Source of the DNA: Rhizobium sophorae
Lineage (GTDB): Bacteria; Pseudomonadota; Alphaproteobacteria; Rhizobiales; Rhizobiaceae
DNA: 64,000 nt
NCBI RefSeq assembly: GCF_013087515.1
Contig: NZ_JABFCN010000066.1
Location: 248,001 to 312,000, forward strand
Reading direction: 5' to 3'
Shown: positions 19,309 through 27,909 of the stretch, one piece after another
How positions within the stretch are numbered: position 1 is the stretch's first letter
Layout of the letters: each line of letters begins with the position of its first letter
Position numbers and translations under genes: made by a program
Notes under the pieces: generated by a model
The model's database searches: none
Seen by the model: only the letters and a program-made list of their open reading frames with translations
What the model was told of the DNA's origin: nothing

Positions 19309-19647
19309 ATGAAAATTGTGATGGCCATTATCAAGCCGTTCAAGCTCGATGAGGTCCGCGAAGCCCTTACGGCGATCGGTATTCAGGGGCTGACCGTAAC
19401 CGAGGTGAAGGGCTACGGGCGCCAGAAGGGGCACACCGAAATCTATCGCGGCACCGAATATGCAGTCAGCTTCCTGCCGAAGCTCAAGATCGAAATCGCG
19501 GTTGCATCGGAACTCGTCGACAGGGCGGTCGAGGCCATCGCGGCAGCGGCCAAGACCGGTCAGATCGGTGACGGCAAGATCTTCGTCTATTCGATCGACC
19601 ATGCCGTGCGCATCCGTACGGGCGAAACCGATTCAGAAGCGCTGTAA
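19309..19647 (+). CDS. glnK: Nitrogen regulatory protein PII
   Basis: This 112-residue PII protein starts MKIVMAIIKPFKLDEV. The T-loop carries Tyr51 (YRGTEY), the uridylylation site, and the B- and C-loop segments (AAAKTGQIGDGKIFV, IRTGE) bind ATP/ADP and 2-oxoglutarate. It senses nitrogen and energy state and controls the ammonium channel encoded 27 bp downstream, plus NtrB-type partners. The start at 19309 is preferred to the ATG four codons earlier (19297) because of the GGATGGGA upstream and the conserved length. Its position before amtB marks it as GlnK rather than GlnB. Confidence 0.96.
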   Translation: MKIVMAIIKPFKLDEVREALTAIGIQGLTVTEVKGYGRQKGHTEIYRGTEYAVSFLPKLKIEIAVASELVDRAVEAIAAAAKTGQIGDGKIFVYSIDHAVRIRTGETDSEAL

Positions 19648-19674
19648 GAACGGCAGATCAAGGAGCTTTTTCCA

Positions 19675-21102
19675 ATGTCAATTTCGAAGTTTTCTTCCAC
19701 CTTTGCGCGTCTTTGCGCAGCTTCGGCCGCCCTTTTGGCGCCGGCCGTCGCTTTCGCGCAGGAGGCTGCACCAGCCGCCACTGCCGCTGCTGCTCCTGCT
19801 CTCACTATGGACAAGGGTGACAATACCTGGATGCTCGTCTCCTCGGCGCTCGTCCTTCTGATGACCATCCCCGGCCTTGCGCTTTTCTACGGCGGTCTTG
19901 TCCGTGCCAAGAACATGCTCTCGGTGCTGATGCAGGTCTTCATGATCACGGCCGTCGTGGCGCTGATCTGGGTGACCTACGGCTATTCGCTCGCCTTCAC
20001 CGACGGCGGTTCGCTGAACAGCTTCGTCGGCGGCTTCTCCAAGGCTTTCCTGGCCGGCGTCAACACCTCGTCGCTCGTAGAAACCTTCTCGAAGGGCGTC
20101 GCCATTCCGGAATACACCTTCATCGTGTTCCAGATGACGTTTGCCTGCATCACCCCCGGCCTTATCGTCGGCGCATTCGCCGAGCGCGTCAAGTTCTCGG
20201 CCGTCATGCTCTTCGTCGTGCTCTGGGTCACCTTCATCTACTTCCCGATGGCACACATGGTCTGGTTCTGGGGCGGTCCGAGCTCCTACACCTCGCCGGC
20301 CGGCCTGATCTTCTCCTACGGCGCAATCGACTTTGCCGGCGGCACGGTCGTTCACATCAATGCCGGTATCGCGGGCCTTGTCGGCGCCATCATGCTCGGC
20401 AAGCGCACGGGCTATAAGAAGGAAATCATGGCTCCGCACTCGATGACGCTGACCATGGTCGGCGCCTCGCTGCTCTGGGTCGGCTGGTTCGGCTTCAACG
20501 CCGGCTCCAACCTCGAAGCTAATTCCTATGCCTCGCTTGCCTTTATCAATACCTTCGTCGCAACGGCTGCTGCCGCTGTGTCCTGGTGCATCGTCGAAAG
20601 CCTGACCCGCGGCAAGGCCTCCATGCTGGGTGGTGCTTCCGGTGCGGTCGCCGGTCTCGTTGCCATCACTCCGGCGGCAGGCTTTGCCGGCCCGATGGGC
20701 GCGATCGTTCTCGGCCTCATCGTTTCGCCGGTCTGCTACTTCTTCGTCGACGTCGTGAAGAACAAGTTCAACTACGACGACAGCCTTGATGTCTTCGGCG
20801 TCCATTGCATCGGCGGCATCATCGGCGCTCTCGGCACCGGTATCCTCGTCAACCCGGCACTCGGTGGTGCAGGCATCGTCGATTATTCCACAGCCGACTT
20901 CGCAGCCTCCTATGCCGGCACGGCAACCCAGGTCTGGAACCAGGCCAAGGGCGTGCTGACGACGCTGCTGTGGTCGGGCATCGGCTCGGCGATCCTCTTC
21001 AAGATCGTCGACGTCGTCATCGGCCTGCGTGTGACTGTCGAAGCCGAACGCGAAGGTCTCGACCTTTCGACCCATGGCGAAGCCGCCTACCACTCTTCTT
21101 GA
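19675..21102 (+). CDS. amtB: Ammonium transporter
   Basis: This 475-residue Amt/Rh-family channel has a signal peptide (MSISKFSSTFARLCAASAALLAPAVAFA) and then about 11 membrane helices. Key stretches are ALFYGGLVRAKNMLS, the pore segment FAGGTVVHINAGIAGLVGAIML with the first pore His, and DVFGVHCIGGIIGALGTGI with the second pore His. It imports ammonium across the inner membrane when nitrogen is scarce and is blocked by GlnK, encoded just upstream. A strong terminator follows at 21181. Confidence 0.96.
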   Translation: MSISKFSSTFARLCAASAALLAPAVAFAQEAAPAATAAAAPALTMDKGDNTWMLVSSALVLLMTIPGLALFYGGLVRAKNMLSVLMQVFMITAVVALIWVTYGYSLAFTDGGSLNSFVGGFSKAFLAGVNTSSLVETFSKGVAIPEYTFIVFQMTFACITPGLIVGAFAERVKFSAVMLFVVLWVTFIYFPMAHMVWFWGGPSSYTSPAGLIFSYGAIDFAGGTVVHINAGIAGLVGAIMLGKRTGYKKEIMAPHSMTLTMVGASLLWVGWFGFNAGSNLEANSYASLAFINTFVATAAAAVSWCIVESLTRGKASMLGGASGAVAGLVAITPAAGFAGPMGAIVLGLIVSPVCYFFVDVVKNKFNYDDSLDVFGVHCIGGIIGALGTGILVNPALGGAGIVDYSTADFAASYAGTATQVWNQAKGVLTTLLWSGIGSAILFKIVDVVIGLRVTVEAEREGLDLSTHGEAAYHSS

Positions 21103-21180
21103 TCACAGGGTTTGCGGCGCCCGGCAGAAGGGCGCCGCTTCACGGCCCGTCGCGGCCTATCTAACCATAGACCGCATTTG

Positions 21181-21211
21181 GCCCGGACCTTTCAAGGTTC
21201 GGGCTTTTTTC
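21181..21211 (+). terminator. Intrinsic terminator of glnK-amtB
   Basis: GCCCGGACC and GGTTCGGGC form a 9-bp stem (one G-T pair) around TTTCAA, followed by six T residues. It lies 79 bp after the amtB stop and cleanly ends the operon before ftsK. Confidence 0.9.
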
Positions 21212-21352
21212 ATTTCCCGGTTCGGAATGCACGTCCAGGCATGCATGGTTAACATCGCTTTAACCCGGCTCTGATTAGGTAGAGCGGACGCATTTTGGCA
21301 CGGCGAAGCTTCAGCGATTCGCGTGTCCTCAGGCATTGGACGGGTTAGACAC

Positions 21353-24052
21353 ATGGCAAGAAGCACGTCGCCGGCAATGGATGGCCGTCCGGATCGGTTC
21401 TCCTTCTCGGCATTCATGCTGCGGCAGATCCAGGCGCTCATCGGCTTTGCGATCTTTCTGCTGCTGGCGTTCTGCGTCGCGGCACTGGCGACATGGAATG
21501 TTGCGGATCCGAGCTACTCCTATGCGACCGCCAACTTGCCGACGAATATTCTCGGCTACAGCGGTGCTGCCTTTGCCGATATCGTCATGCAGTTCCTCGG
21601 GCTTGCTAGCGTCGTTTCGATGCTGCCGATCGTCGCCTGGGCGCTGACACTGATCTCGGGCCGCCGCTTCAGCCGTATTCCTGCCCGTGCCGGCGCCTGG
21701 TTCGGCGGTTCGGTGCTATCCTGCGCCGTCCTCGGCTGCTTTCCGCCGCCGCTCACCTGGCCGATCCCGAACGGCATCGGCGGTGTCATCGGCGACATGA
21801 TCCTGCGTTTTCCCGCACTCTTCGTCGGCGCCTATCCGACGGGCACCTTCGCCATGGTCGTCGGCTGCATCTTCGCCGCGCCGACCGCCTGGCTGATGCT
21901 CTTTGCATCGGGGCTCGTCGGCCGCAGTGACGCCGACGAGGAGATCGAGGAAGACTACGTCGATACGCGCAGTAGCAAAGCCCGCGTCGTCGGAGACGAG
22001 GACGAGGAGGAAGACGAGTCCCGCTGGGTCGCTCTCAGCGGTGCCGTGACGCATGCCTGGTACATGAGCCAGGGCCGGCTACGCCGGCTCTTCGGCATGG
22101 GGCCGCGCAAGCGGCGCCAGGGCGATTACGAATCACCTTATGATTTCAACGATGACGAGTTCGGCACGCTGAACGAACCCGTCCGCGCCAAGGCGCCGAC
22201 CGTCCGCGGCGAGCGCATGGAGCCGTCGATGGAGCCATCGATGGGGGCAAGGGCGGCTTCGCCGCGGCGCATCGTCTCCGCACCATCGTTTTCCATCGAT
22301 GACGATGACGATAATGACGACGACCTGCCCTTCGATAACGACATGCCGCCGCGCCCGGCCGATATCCTGCCCGACGACGATGACGACGACGACTGGATGA
22401 TCCGCGCGCCGGCAAAGGCGGCCGGCAAGCCGGAACCGCGCGTCGTCCCGGTGGTCGCGCGTCCGAAGCCCAGCGCCCGCATCGAGCGGGAGGCGCAGGG
22501 CTCGTTCATCCGTCCCGAAGGCTTCCAACTTCCCTCGATGCATCTGCTCGCCGAACCGAAGAACGTCGTGCGCGACTCCACGCTTTCGGCCGATGCGCTG
22601 GAGCAGAATGCCCGCATGCTCGAAGGCGTGCTCGAAGATTTCGGCGTCAAGGGCGAGATCATCCATGTCCGCCCCGGCCCTGTCGTCACGCTCTACGAAC
22701 TGGAGCCGGCGCCCGGCATCAAGTCGTCGCGCGTCATCGGCCTTGCCGACGATATCGCCCGCTCGATGAGCGCCATTGCCGCCCGCGTCGCCGTCGTGCC
22801 CGGCCGCAATGCGATCGGCATCGAATTGCCGAACCAGACGCGCGAGACCGTCTATCTGCGTGAGCTGATCGCCTCCCGGGATTTCGAGGGCAGCAAGGCG
22901 AAGCTCGCCATGGCGCTCGGCAAGACGATCGGCGGCGAAGCCGTGATCGCCGATCTCGCCAAGATGCCGCATCTGCTCGTCGCCGGCACCACCGGCTCCG
23001 GCAAGTCGGTCGCCATCAACACGATGATCCTGTCGCTGCTCTATCGCATGACGCCGGAACAGTGCCGGCTGATCATGATCGACCCGAAGATGCTCGAACT
23101 CTCCGTCTATGACGGCATCCCGCATTTGCTTTCGCCTGTCGTCACCGATCCGAAGAAAGCCGTCGTCGCGCTTAAATGGACGGTGCGCGAGATGGAAGAG
23201 CGCTACAAGAAGATGTCGAAGATCGGCGTGCGCAACATCGACGGCTTCAACACCCGCGTCGAGCAGGCGCTGTCGAAGGGCGAGGCGATCTCGCGCACGG
23301 TGCAGACGGGATTCGACCGCCATACCGGCGAGGCTATGTACGAGACCGAAGAATTCGATCTGCGGCCGATGCCCTATATCGTCGTGATCATCGACGAGAT
23401 GGCCGACCTGATGATGGTCGCCGGCAAGGATATCGAAGGCGCCGTCCAGCGTCTGGCGCAGATGGCGCGCGCCGCCGGCATCCACGTGATCATGGCGACA
23501 CAGCGTCCGTCGGTCGACGTTATCACCGGCACGATCAAGGCGAACTTCCCGACCCGCATTTCCTTCCAGGTGACCTCGAAGATCGACAGCCGTACCATTC
23601 TCGGCGAACAGGGCGCCGAACAGCTGCTCGGCATGGGCGACATGCTCTACATGGCGGGCGGCGGGCGTATCCAGCGCGTGCACGGCCCGTTCGTTTCGGA
23701 TGTCGAGGTGGAAGAGATCGTCTCTTACCTGAAGACCCAGGGCTCGCCGCAGTATCTCGACGCGATCACCGCCGATGACGACGAAGATGGCGATTACGGC
23801 GGTGGCGGCGGCGGTCCGGCCGGCACGTCCAATCTTTCCGAATCGGAAGATCCCTACGACCAGGCGGTCGCCATCGTGCTGCGCGACGGCAAGGCATCGA
23901 CCTCCTACGTCCAGCGCCGGCTCGGCATCGGCTATAACCGTGCGGCCTCGCTCGTCGAGCGCATGGAAAAGGAGGGCATCATCGGACCGGCCAACCATGC
24001 CGGCAAACGCGAGATTCTCGTTCCGACCGAAGGCGACATCCTCGACCGCTGA
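21353..24052 (+). CDS. ftsK: DNA translocase FtsK
   Basis: This 899-residue protein has an N-terminal domain with about four membrane helices (to residue ~195), then an acidic low-complexity linker rich in Asp/Glu (for example a run of Asp near residues 317-345). The RecA-like motor has Walker A GTTGSGKS near residue 545 and Walker B IVVIIDEMADLMM near 680, and the C-terminal gamma winged helix (YVQRRLGIGYNRAASLVERME) reads KOPS sites. It pumps the chromosome termini through the closing septum and activates XerCD. A GTG ten codons upstream is in frame, but the ATG at 21353 gives the expected MARS start. Confidence 0.95.
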   Translation: MARSTSPAMDGRPDRFSFSAFMLRQIQALIGFAIFLLLAFCVAALATWNVADPSYSYATANLPTNILGYSGAAFADIVMQFLGLASVVSMLPIVAWALTLISGRRFSRIPARAGAWFGGSVLSCAVLGCFPPPLTWPIPNGIGGVIGDMILRFPALFVGAYPTGTFAMVVGCIFAAPTAWLMLFASGLVGRSDADEEIEEDYVDTRSSKARVVGDEDEEEDESRWVALSGAVTHAWYMSQGRLRRLFGMGPRKRRQGDYESPYDFNDDEFGTLNEPVRAKAPTVRGERMEPSMEPSMGARAASPRRIVSAPSFSIDDDDDNDDDLPFDNDMPPRPADILPDDDDDDDWMIRAPAKAAGKPEPRVVPVVARPKPSARIEREAQGSFIRPEGFQLPSMHLLAEPKNVVRDSTLSADALEQNARMLEGVLEDFGVKGEIIHVRPGPVVTLYELEPAPGIKSSRVIGLADDIARSMSAIAARVAVVPGRNAIGIELPNQTRETVYLRELIASRDFEGSKAKLAMALGKTIGGEAVIADLAKMPHLLVAGTTGSGKSVAINTMILSLLYRMTPEQCRLIMIDPKMLELSVYDGIPHLLSPVVTDPKKAVVALKWTVREMEERYKKMSKIGVRNIDGFNTRVEQALSKGEAISRTVQTGFDRHTGEAMYETEEFDLRPMPYIVVIIDEMADLMMVAGKDIEGAVQRLAQMARAAGIHVIMATQRPSVDVITGTIKANFPTRISFQVTSKIDSRTILGEQGAEQLLGMGDMLYMAGGGRIQRVHGPFVSDVEVEEIVSYLKTQGSPQYLDAITADDDEDGDYGGGGGGPAGTSNLSESEDPYDQAVAIVLRDGKASTSYVQRRLGIGYNRAASLVERMEKEGIIGPANHAGKREILVPTEGDILDR

Positions 24053-24191
24053 CATAACAGGCATATATTTCCGATGCAGCCGCTTTTGGGGAAACCTGAT
24101 AGCATCGAAGCCGTTACCTCTCGCAGGCCGATCGCAACGCCTTGAAGACGCCGCCTTTCGGCAGCATGCAGATCGCATAAAGGAGATTTAG

Positions 24192-24860
24192 ATGAGTCAC
24201 TCCGATACCTTCCTCTCCGGCCTGACGGTAACGCGCCGCGACCTTCTCGGCGCCTTTGCCCTCGCGGTGATAGCGAGCGCCATTCCCCTTGGCGCTTACG
24301 CGCAGGCGGCAGCTCCTGCTTCCGGCACGGCGCAGGCGATCGCCGATCATTTTTCCGGCGTCACGACGATGCAGGGTGAATTCGTGCAGTTCGGCCCGCG
24401 CGGCGAGCAGACCGGCGGCAAGTTCTTCATCCAGCGCCCCGGCAAGCTGCGCTTCAACTATGACGATCCGTCGCCGATGCGGGTGATCGCCGACGGCAAG
24501 AACGTCGCCATCGGCAATACGAAGCTGAAGACCTGGGATCTCTATCCGCTGTCCAAAACCCCGCTCAGCCTACTTCTGGCGCAGCGTATCGATCTGTCGG
24601 CCGGCATGGTGAAGGGCGTGAAGGAAGAGTCCGACCTGACGACAATCGCGCTCGGCAACAATACGGTGTTCGGAAACTCGACCATCACCATGATGTTCGA
24701 CCCGAAGACCTACGACCTGCGTCAGTGGACGATCACCGACAATCAGGGCAAGGACACCTCGGTGATGATCTTCAACGTCAAAACCGGCATGCAATTCGAC
24801 GATCGCGTTTTCCGCGTGCCCTATGAGACCATTCCAGGCACGCCTCAGTCGCGCGACTGA
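24192..24860 (+). CDS. lolA: Outer-membrane lipoprotein carrier protein LolA
   Basis: This 222-residue LolA-like periplasmic chaperone carries lipoproteins from LolCDE to the outer membrane. A long signal peptide (charged VTRRDLLGAFALAVIASAIPLGAYAQA) precedes the mature domain. The half-barrel is seen in FSGVTTMQGEFVQFGPRGEQTGGKFFIQRPGKLRFNY, and the hydrophobic inner residues follow in PMRVIADGKNVAI. The ribosome site AAAGGAGATTTAG is strong. Its position right after ftsK is common in alphaproteobacteria. A palindromic terminator overlaps its stop codon. Confidence 0.9.
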   Translation: MSHSDTFLSGLTVTRRDLLGAFALAVIASAIPLGAYAQAAAPASGTAQAIADHFSGVTTMQGEFVQFGPRGEQTGGKFFIQRPGKLRFNYDDPSPMRVIADGKNVAIGNTKLKTWDLYPLSKTPLSLLLAQRIDLSAGMVKGVKEESDLTTIALGNNTVFGNSTITMMFDPKTYDLRQWTITDNQGKDTSVMIFNVKTGMQFDDRVFRVPYETIPGTPQSRD

Positions 24861-24868
24861 GGCCTTTT
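24842..24868 (+). terminator. Terminator overlapping the lolA stop codon
   Basis: A perfect 22-bp palindrome with arms GCCTCAGTCG/CGACTGAGGC spans the last codons and the TGA of lolA (24858-24860) and is followed by CCTTTTC. The terminator therefore forms from coding sequence; the T tract is short, so read-through is likely. Confidence 0.65.
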
Positions 24869-24930
24869 CGGTTGATCGGCTGCTCCTTTTACAAGCGGCC
24901 GGTTCCCTCGCGTCCGCCTTTGTTTTAAAG

Positions 24931-24954
24931 CCCTTTCATGAAAGCGTGAAAGGG
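24931..24954 (+). promoter_or_regulatory. xthA: Hairpin covering the xthA ribosome-binding region
   Basis: CCCTTTCA (24931-24938) and TGAAAGGG (24947-24954) form a perfect 8-bp stem with an 8-nt loop. The 3' arm contains the only purine-rich stretch (AAAGGG) before the ATG at 24962, so folding would hide the Shine-Dalgarno sequence. It could set a low or regulated translation rate. Confidence 0.55.
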
Positions 24955-24961
24955 TTTGGGC

Positions 24962-25765
24962 ATGGGTTTTTCGATCACCACCTGGAATATCAATTCGGTG
25001 CGGCTGCGCATGCCCATCGTCGAGCAACTGGTTCTCAAGCATAGGCCCGATATCCTCTGCCTGCAGGAAACCAAGGTGACGAACGAGCTGTTTCCAGCGG
25101 CACCGCTGAGGGCGATGGGCTACGATCACATCATCATCCATGGCCAGAAGGGCTATCACGGCGTGGCGATCGCCTCGCGCATTCCGTTGACCGAGGATCA
25201 CCGGCAGGATTATTGCGGCGTCGGCGATGCGCGCCATATCTCGGCGATCTTCGAGCACGGCAATCGCCGTGTTCGGCTGCATAATTTCTACGTCCCGGCC
25301 GGCGGTGACGAGCCGGATCGCACGATCAATCCGAAATTCGGCCACAAGCTCGATTTCATCGAGGAGATGAAGCTGCTGAAAGCCAATGGCGAGGCCAACA
25401 CCTCAGCCATCCTCGTCGGTGACCTCAACATCGCGCCGCTGGAGCATGACGTCTGGTCGCACAAGCAGCTTCTGAAGATCGTCAGCCATACGCCTGTCGA
25501 AACCGAGGGGTTGCTCGAGGTGATGAAGCGCGGCGCCTGGCTCGATCTGATGCGCCAGCATGTGCCTGAAAACGAGAAACTCTACACCTGGTGGAGCTAC
25601 CGCGCCAAGGACTGGGAGGCCGCCGACCGCGGCCGCCGTCTCGACCATATCTGGTCGTCGTCGGATCTCGGGCCGCATCTGAAGCGGATAGAAATCCTGA
25701 AGGAGGCGCGCGGCTGGGATCGTCCCTCCGACCACGTGCCAGTGACGGCGCATTTCGATTTCTAA
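24962..25765 (+). CDS. xthA: Exodeoxyribonuclease III
   Basis: This 267-residue metal-dependent AP endonuclease and 3'-5' exonuclease of base-excision repair begins MGFSITTWNINSVRLR. Active-site motifs of the EEP family are in order: LQETKV (metal Glu), VGDLNIAP (Asp-Asn), RGRRLDHIWSS and SDHVPVTA (catalytic Asp-His). The frame extends two codons upstream with TTG, but ATG 24962 fits the family start. It stands alone between lolA and a convergent cNMP-binding gene. Confidence 0.93.
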   Translation: MGFSITTWNINSVRLRMPIVEQLVLKHRPDILCLQETKVTNELFPAAPLRAMGYDHIIIHGQKGYHGVAIASRIPLTEDHRQDYCGVGDARHISAIFEHGNRRVRLHNFYVPAGGDEPDRTINPKFGHKLDFIEEMKLLKANGEANTSAILVGDLNIAPLEHDVWSHKQLLKIVSHTPVETEGLLEVMKRGAWLDLMRQHVPENEKLYTWWSYRAKDWEAADRGRRLDHIWSSSDLGPHLKRIEILKEARGWDRPSDHVPVTAHFDF

Positions 25766-25812
25766 GCGGTACAGCTTCGTGGAAGCGCAGGGATTCTTAT
25801 CGCTAACAGGGA

Positions 25813-26268
25813 TCAGTTGAAGCGGTAGAATTGGCTTGCGGCCATTGCCGCGAGTTCGGCAAGATTGTCGCGGATCCGGTTCTCGATCAGCCGGGCTGCG
25901 TCCGGATATTCCTCGATCAGCCGGTGAAAGAGGGCGCGGGTGATGCGGATGATGCTGGTGTCCTCACGTGCTACCGCGGTGAACTTGCGCTCCACCAACG
26001 TCACCAGCGCCAGCTCGGAAACCAGGGTTCCCGGACCGGCGATCCCCCCTGTCCTCTGCATGCCGTCGCTGCTCGTCGCGCTCAGCTCCAGGCTACCGCT
26101 GAGGATGACATAGGCGCTCTCGGCGGGCGAGCCCTGGCGAAACAGCATCTGGCCGGCGGCAATCATGCGCCGGTCGGCGCCGAAGGCGATCAACCGCAGC
26201 TGATCCTCGTTCATGTCCTTGAACAGAGGAAGCTGCGCGAGCATGTGAATGTCGTCGGTCAGCGCCAT
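25813..26268 (-). CDS. Cyclic nucleotide-binding domain protein without DNA-binding domain
   Basis: This 151-residue protein consists of one Crp/Fnr-type sensor domain: LPLFKDMNEDQLRLIAFGADRR, GQMLFRQGSPAESAYVILSGSLEL and GPGTLVSELALVTLVERKFTAVARED, the last being the phosphate-binding cassette position. The usual Arg-Ala pair of true cAMP binders is not clear. There is no helix-turn-helix after the long helix, so it cannot act as a classic regulator; it ends in an amphipathic helix (LIENRIRDNLAELAAMAASQFYRFN). The longer frame (to 26376) reads through the mosaic repeat and is rejected. It lies downstream of the response-regulator gene on the same strand, with the repeat between. Confidence 0.8.
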   Translation of the reverse strand: MALTDDIHMLAQLPLFKDMNEDQLRLIAFGADRRMIAAGQMLFRQGSPAESAYVILSGSLELSATSSDGMQRTGGIAGPGTLVSELALVTLVERKFTAVAREDTSIIRITRALFHRLIEEYPDAARLIENRIRDNLAELAAMAASQFYRFN

Positions 26269-26284
26269 GCGGGCTTTTCGCCTT

Positions 26285-26411
26285 AGAGCAATTCCAGCAA
26301 AGTGCCTGGCGGTTTTGCCAGGCAAAGCGTGAAACGCTTTTGCCGGGAATTGCGTGAAAACAAAGAGATAGAGCACTTCCGTGATTCAGGGAAAAACGGA
26401 AATGCTCTAGG
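26285..26411. repeat. Intergenic mosaic repeat with terminator-like end
   Basis: The element starts TTAGAGCAATTCCAGC, contains GGCGGTTTTGCCAGGC and GGAATTGCGTGAAAAC, and ends in a hairpin GAGCACTTCCGT/ACGGAAATGCTC (12-bp arms, one mismatch) that touches the stop codon of the response regulator gene at 26407. It has the look of a rhizobial mosaic repeat and probably serves as that gene's terminator. Confidence 0.65.
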
Positions 26412-27090
26412 GTATGATCTTGTAGCCGCCGTTTTCCGTGACGAGGATTTCGGCATTGGAGGGGTCGCGCTCGATCTTCTGGCGCAGGCGATAGACGTGG
26501 GTTTCCAGCGTATGCGTCGTCACGCCGGAATTATAGCCCCAGACCTCTTCGAGCAGTATGTCGCGGGTGACGACCTTCTGTTCGGCGCGGTAGAGATAGC
26601 GGATGATCGCCGCTTCCTTTTCCGTCAGCCGGATCTTCTGGCCGTTATCAGTGGTCAGGAGCTTCTGACTCGGCTTGAAGAGGTAGGGGCCGACGGTGAA
26701 GGTTGCGTCCTCGCTCTGCTCATGCTGGCGCAGTTGCACGCGGATGCGCGCGAGCAGCACGGCGAAGCGGAAAGGCTTGGTGACATAATCGTTGGCGCCG
26801 GCTTCGAGACCGAGGATCGTGTCCGAATCGGTATCGTGGCCGGTCAGCATGATGATCGGCGCCTTGAAACCGCCCTTGCGTAGCAGCTTCACTGCCTCGC
26901 GGCCGTCCATATCGGGCAGGCCGACATCCATGATCAGCAGGTCGATCGGCATCGAGCGGGCGGTCGCGACACCTTTGCCGGCGTTGGCTTCCTGCAGAAC
27001 CGTGAATTCCTCATACAGCGACAATTGCTCCGTCAGCGTCTGTCGAAGGTCATCGTCGTCATCCACCAGAAGAATGGTGCGTGCGGTCAT
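26407..27090 (-). CDS. OmpR-family response regulator, CenR-like
   Basis: This 227-residue protein has a receiver domain (ILLVDDDDDLRQTL, phospho-Asp in LLIMDVGLPDMDG near residue 55, Thr in IIMLTGHD, Lys in NDYVTKPF) and a winged-helix output domain (RLTEKEAAIIRYLYRAEQKVVTRDILLEEVWGYN, TLETHVYRLRQKIE). The whole sequence resembles the alphaproteobacterial CenR regulator of cell-envelope integrity, an essential gene in Caulobacter; that name is my comparison from memory. No histidine kinase gene is adjacent. An L,D-transpeptidase gene, a cell-wall enzyme, is divergently transcribed 167 bp away, in keeping with envelope control. Confidence 0.88.
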   Translation of the reverse strand: MTARTILLVDDDDDLRQTLTEQLSLYEEFTVLQEANAGKGVATARSMPIDLLIMDVGLPDMDGREAVKLLRKGGFKAPIIMLTGHDTDSDTILGLEAGANDYVTKPFRFAVLLARIRVQLRQHEQSEDATFTVGPYLFKPSQKLLTTDNGQKIRLTEKEAAIIRYLYRAEQKVVTRDILLEEVWGYNSGVTTHTLETHVYRLRQKIERDPSNAEILVTENGGYKIIP

Positions 27091-27257
27091 GCCGTTTGCG
27101 TCCTCATGTTAAGTCCCCTAGTCCTACGCCAAATTCCTGGTTTGGCAAGGATCGGGCAGCGGGCTGTTGCCGGGTCGGTTTCGATATGATTTCAATCGAA
27201 GCCCCAGACAAGGCACGACATGCGAGAAAAATGGAAAAAGCAAGGCAGAGGCGAGGT

Positions 27258-27779
27258 ATGACGCCGTCGACGATCATGGTGCGTCCTGCGCCGGGGCGCA
27301 AGAGCCGGGCGATCGTCCGGCTTGGCGCCATCACCGTGCCTGCTGCGATCGGCCGCTCCGGCCGCACCGTGATGAAACGCGAGGGCGACGGCGCCACGCC
27401 GATCGCCTCGATGAGGCTGATATCAGGCTTCCGGCGCGGCGAGCGGAACGGCCGGCTCGTCACTCCCCTTTCCATCCGCCGCATCCGCCCCGACATGCTC
27501 TGGTGCGATCAGTCTGGCAGTGCCAGCTACAACCGCCTCGTGCGCGCGCCGTTCAGCGCAAGTCACGAGGAGATGCGGCGCAGCGACGGGCTCTACGATG
27601 TCTGTCTGGTGATGGATTGGAACATCTCCTCGCGTGCGCGCAATCGCGGCTCGGCGATCTTCTTCCATCTCATCCGGCCAGACTACGAGCCGACGGCGGG
27701 CTGCGTGGCGGTGAGCCTGCGCGATATGCGCCGCCTGCTGCCCCACCTTCGAAAGGGAACGATTGTCCGCGTCGTCTGA
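27258..27779 (+). CDS. L,D-transpeptidase family protein (YkuD domain)
   Basis: This 173-residue YkuD-type catalytic domain contains the family signature near its end: AIFFHLIRPDYEPTAGCVAVSLRDM, with the conserved His and the nucleophile Cys in TAGCVAVS. Earlier, GDGATPIASMRL matches the substrate-cleft region. Such enzymes crosslink peptidoglycan or attach proteins to it, in the periplasm, although no convincing signal peptide is seen from the chosen start MTPSTIMVRP. This start is supported by GAGGCGAGGT directly upstream; upstream codons are open to 27081 without a better start. Confidence 0.8.
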   Translation: MTPSTIMVRPAPGRKSRAIVRLGAITVPAAIGRSGRTVMKREGDGATPIASMRLISGFRRGERNGRLVTPLSIRRIRPDMLWCDQSGSASYNRLVRAPFSASHEEMRRSDGLYDVCLVMDWNISSRARNRGSAIFFHLIRPDYEPTAGCVAVSLRDMRRLLPHLRKGTIVRVV

Positions 27780-27909
27780 TTGTCTTCCGGATGCGGCCGC
27801 CTATATGTTTTCGGTGACCGAACGCTCGGGCTGAAATGCGTTTAGGGACATCCGCAGGCGCGGTGCAATTCATGCCTCGTCCAATTCTTCAAACTCCCGG
27901 AGATATATT

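Noticed and set aside
19678..21093. 471-residue minus-strand frame antisense to amtB
   Set aside because: It is a shadow of a high-GC gene: rich in Asp, His, Gly and Arg, no known domain, no ribosome site, and amtB is certain.
22133..24178. 681-residue minus-strand frame antisense to ftsK
   Set aside because: Same reason: composition dominated by Arg, His, Asp and Gly as expected from the opposite strand of biased codons.
26269..26376. 36-codon extension of the cNMP-binding protein
   Set aside because: It reads through the mosaic repeat at 26285-26411; the family-like start is at 26268.
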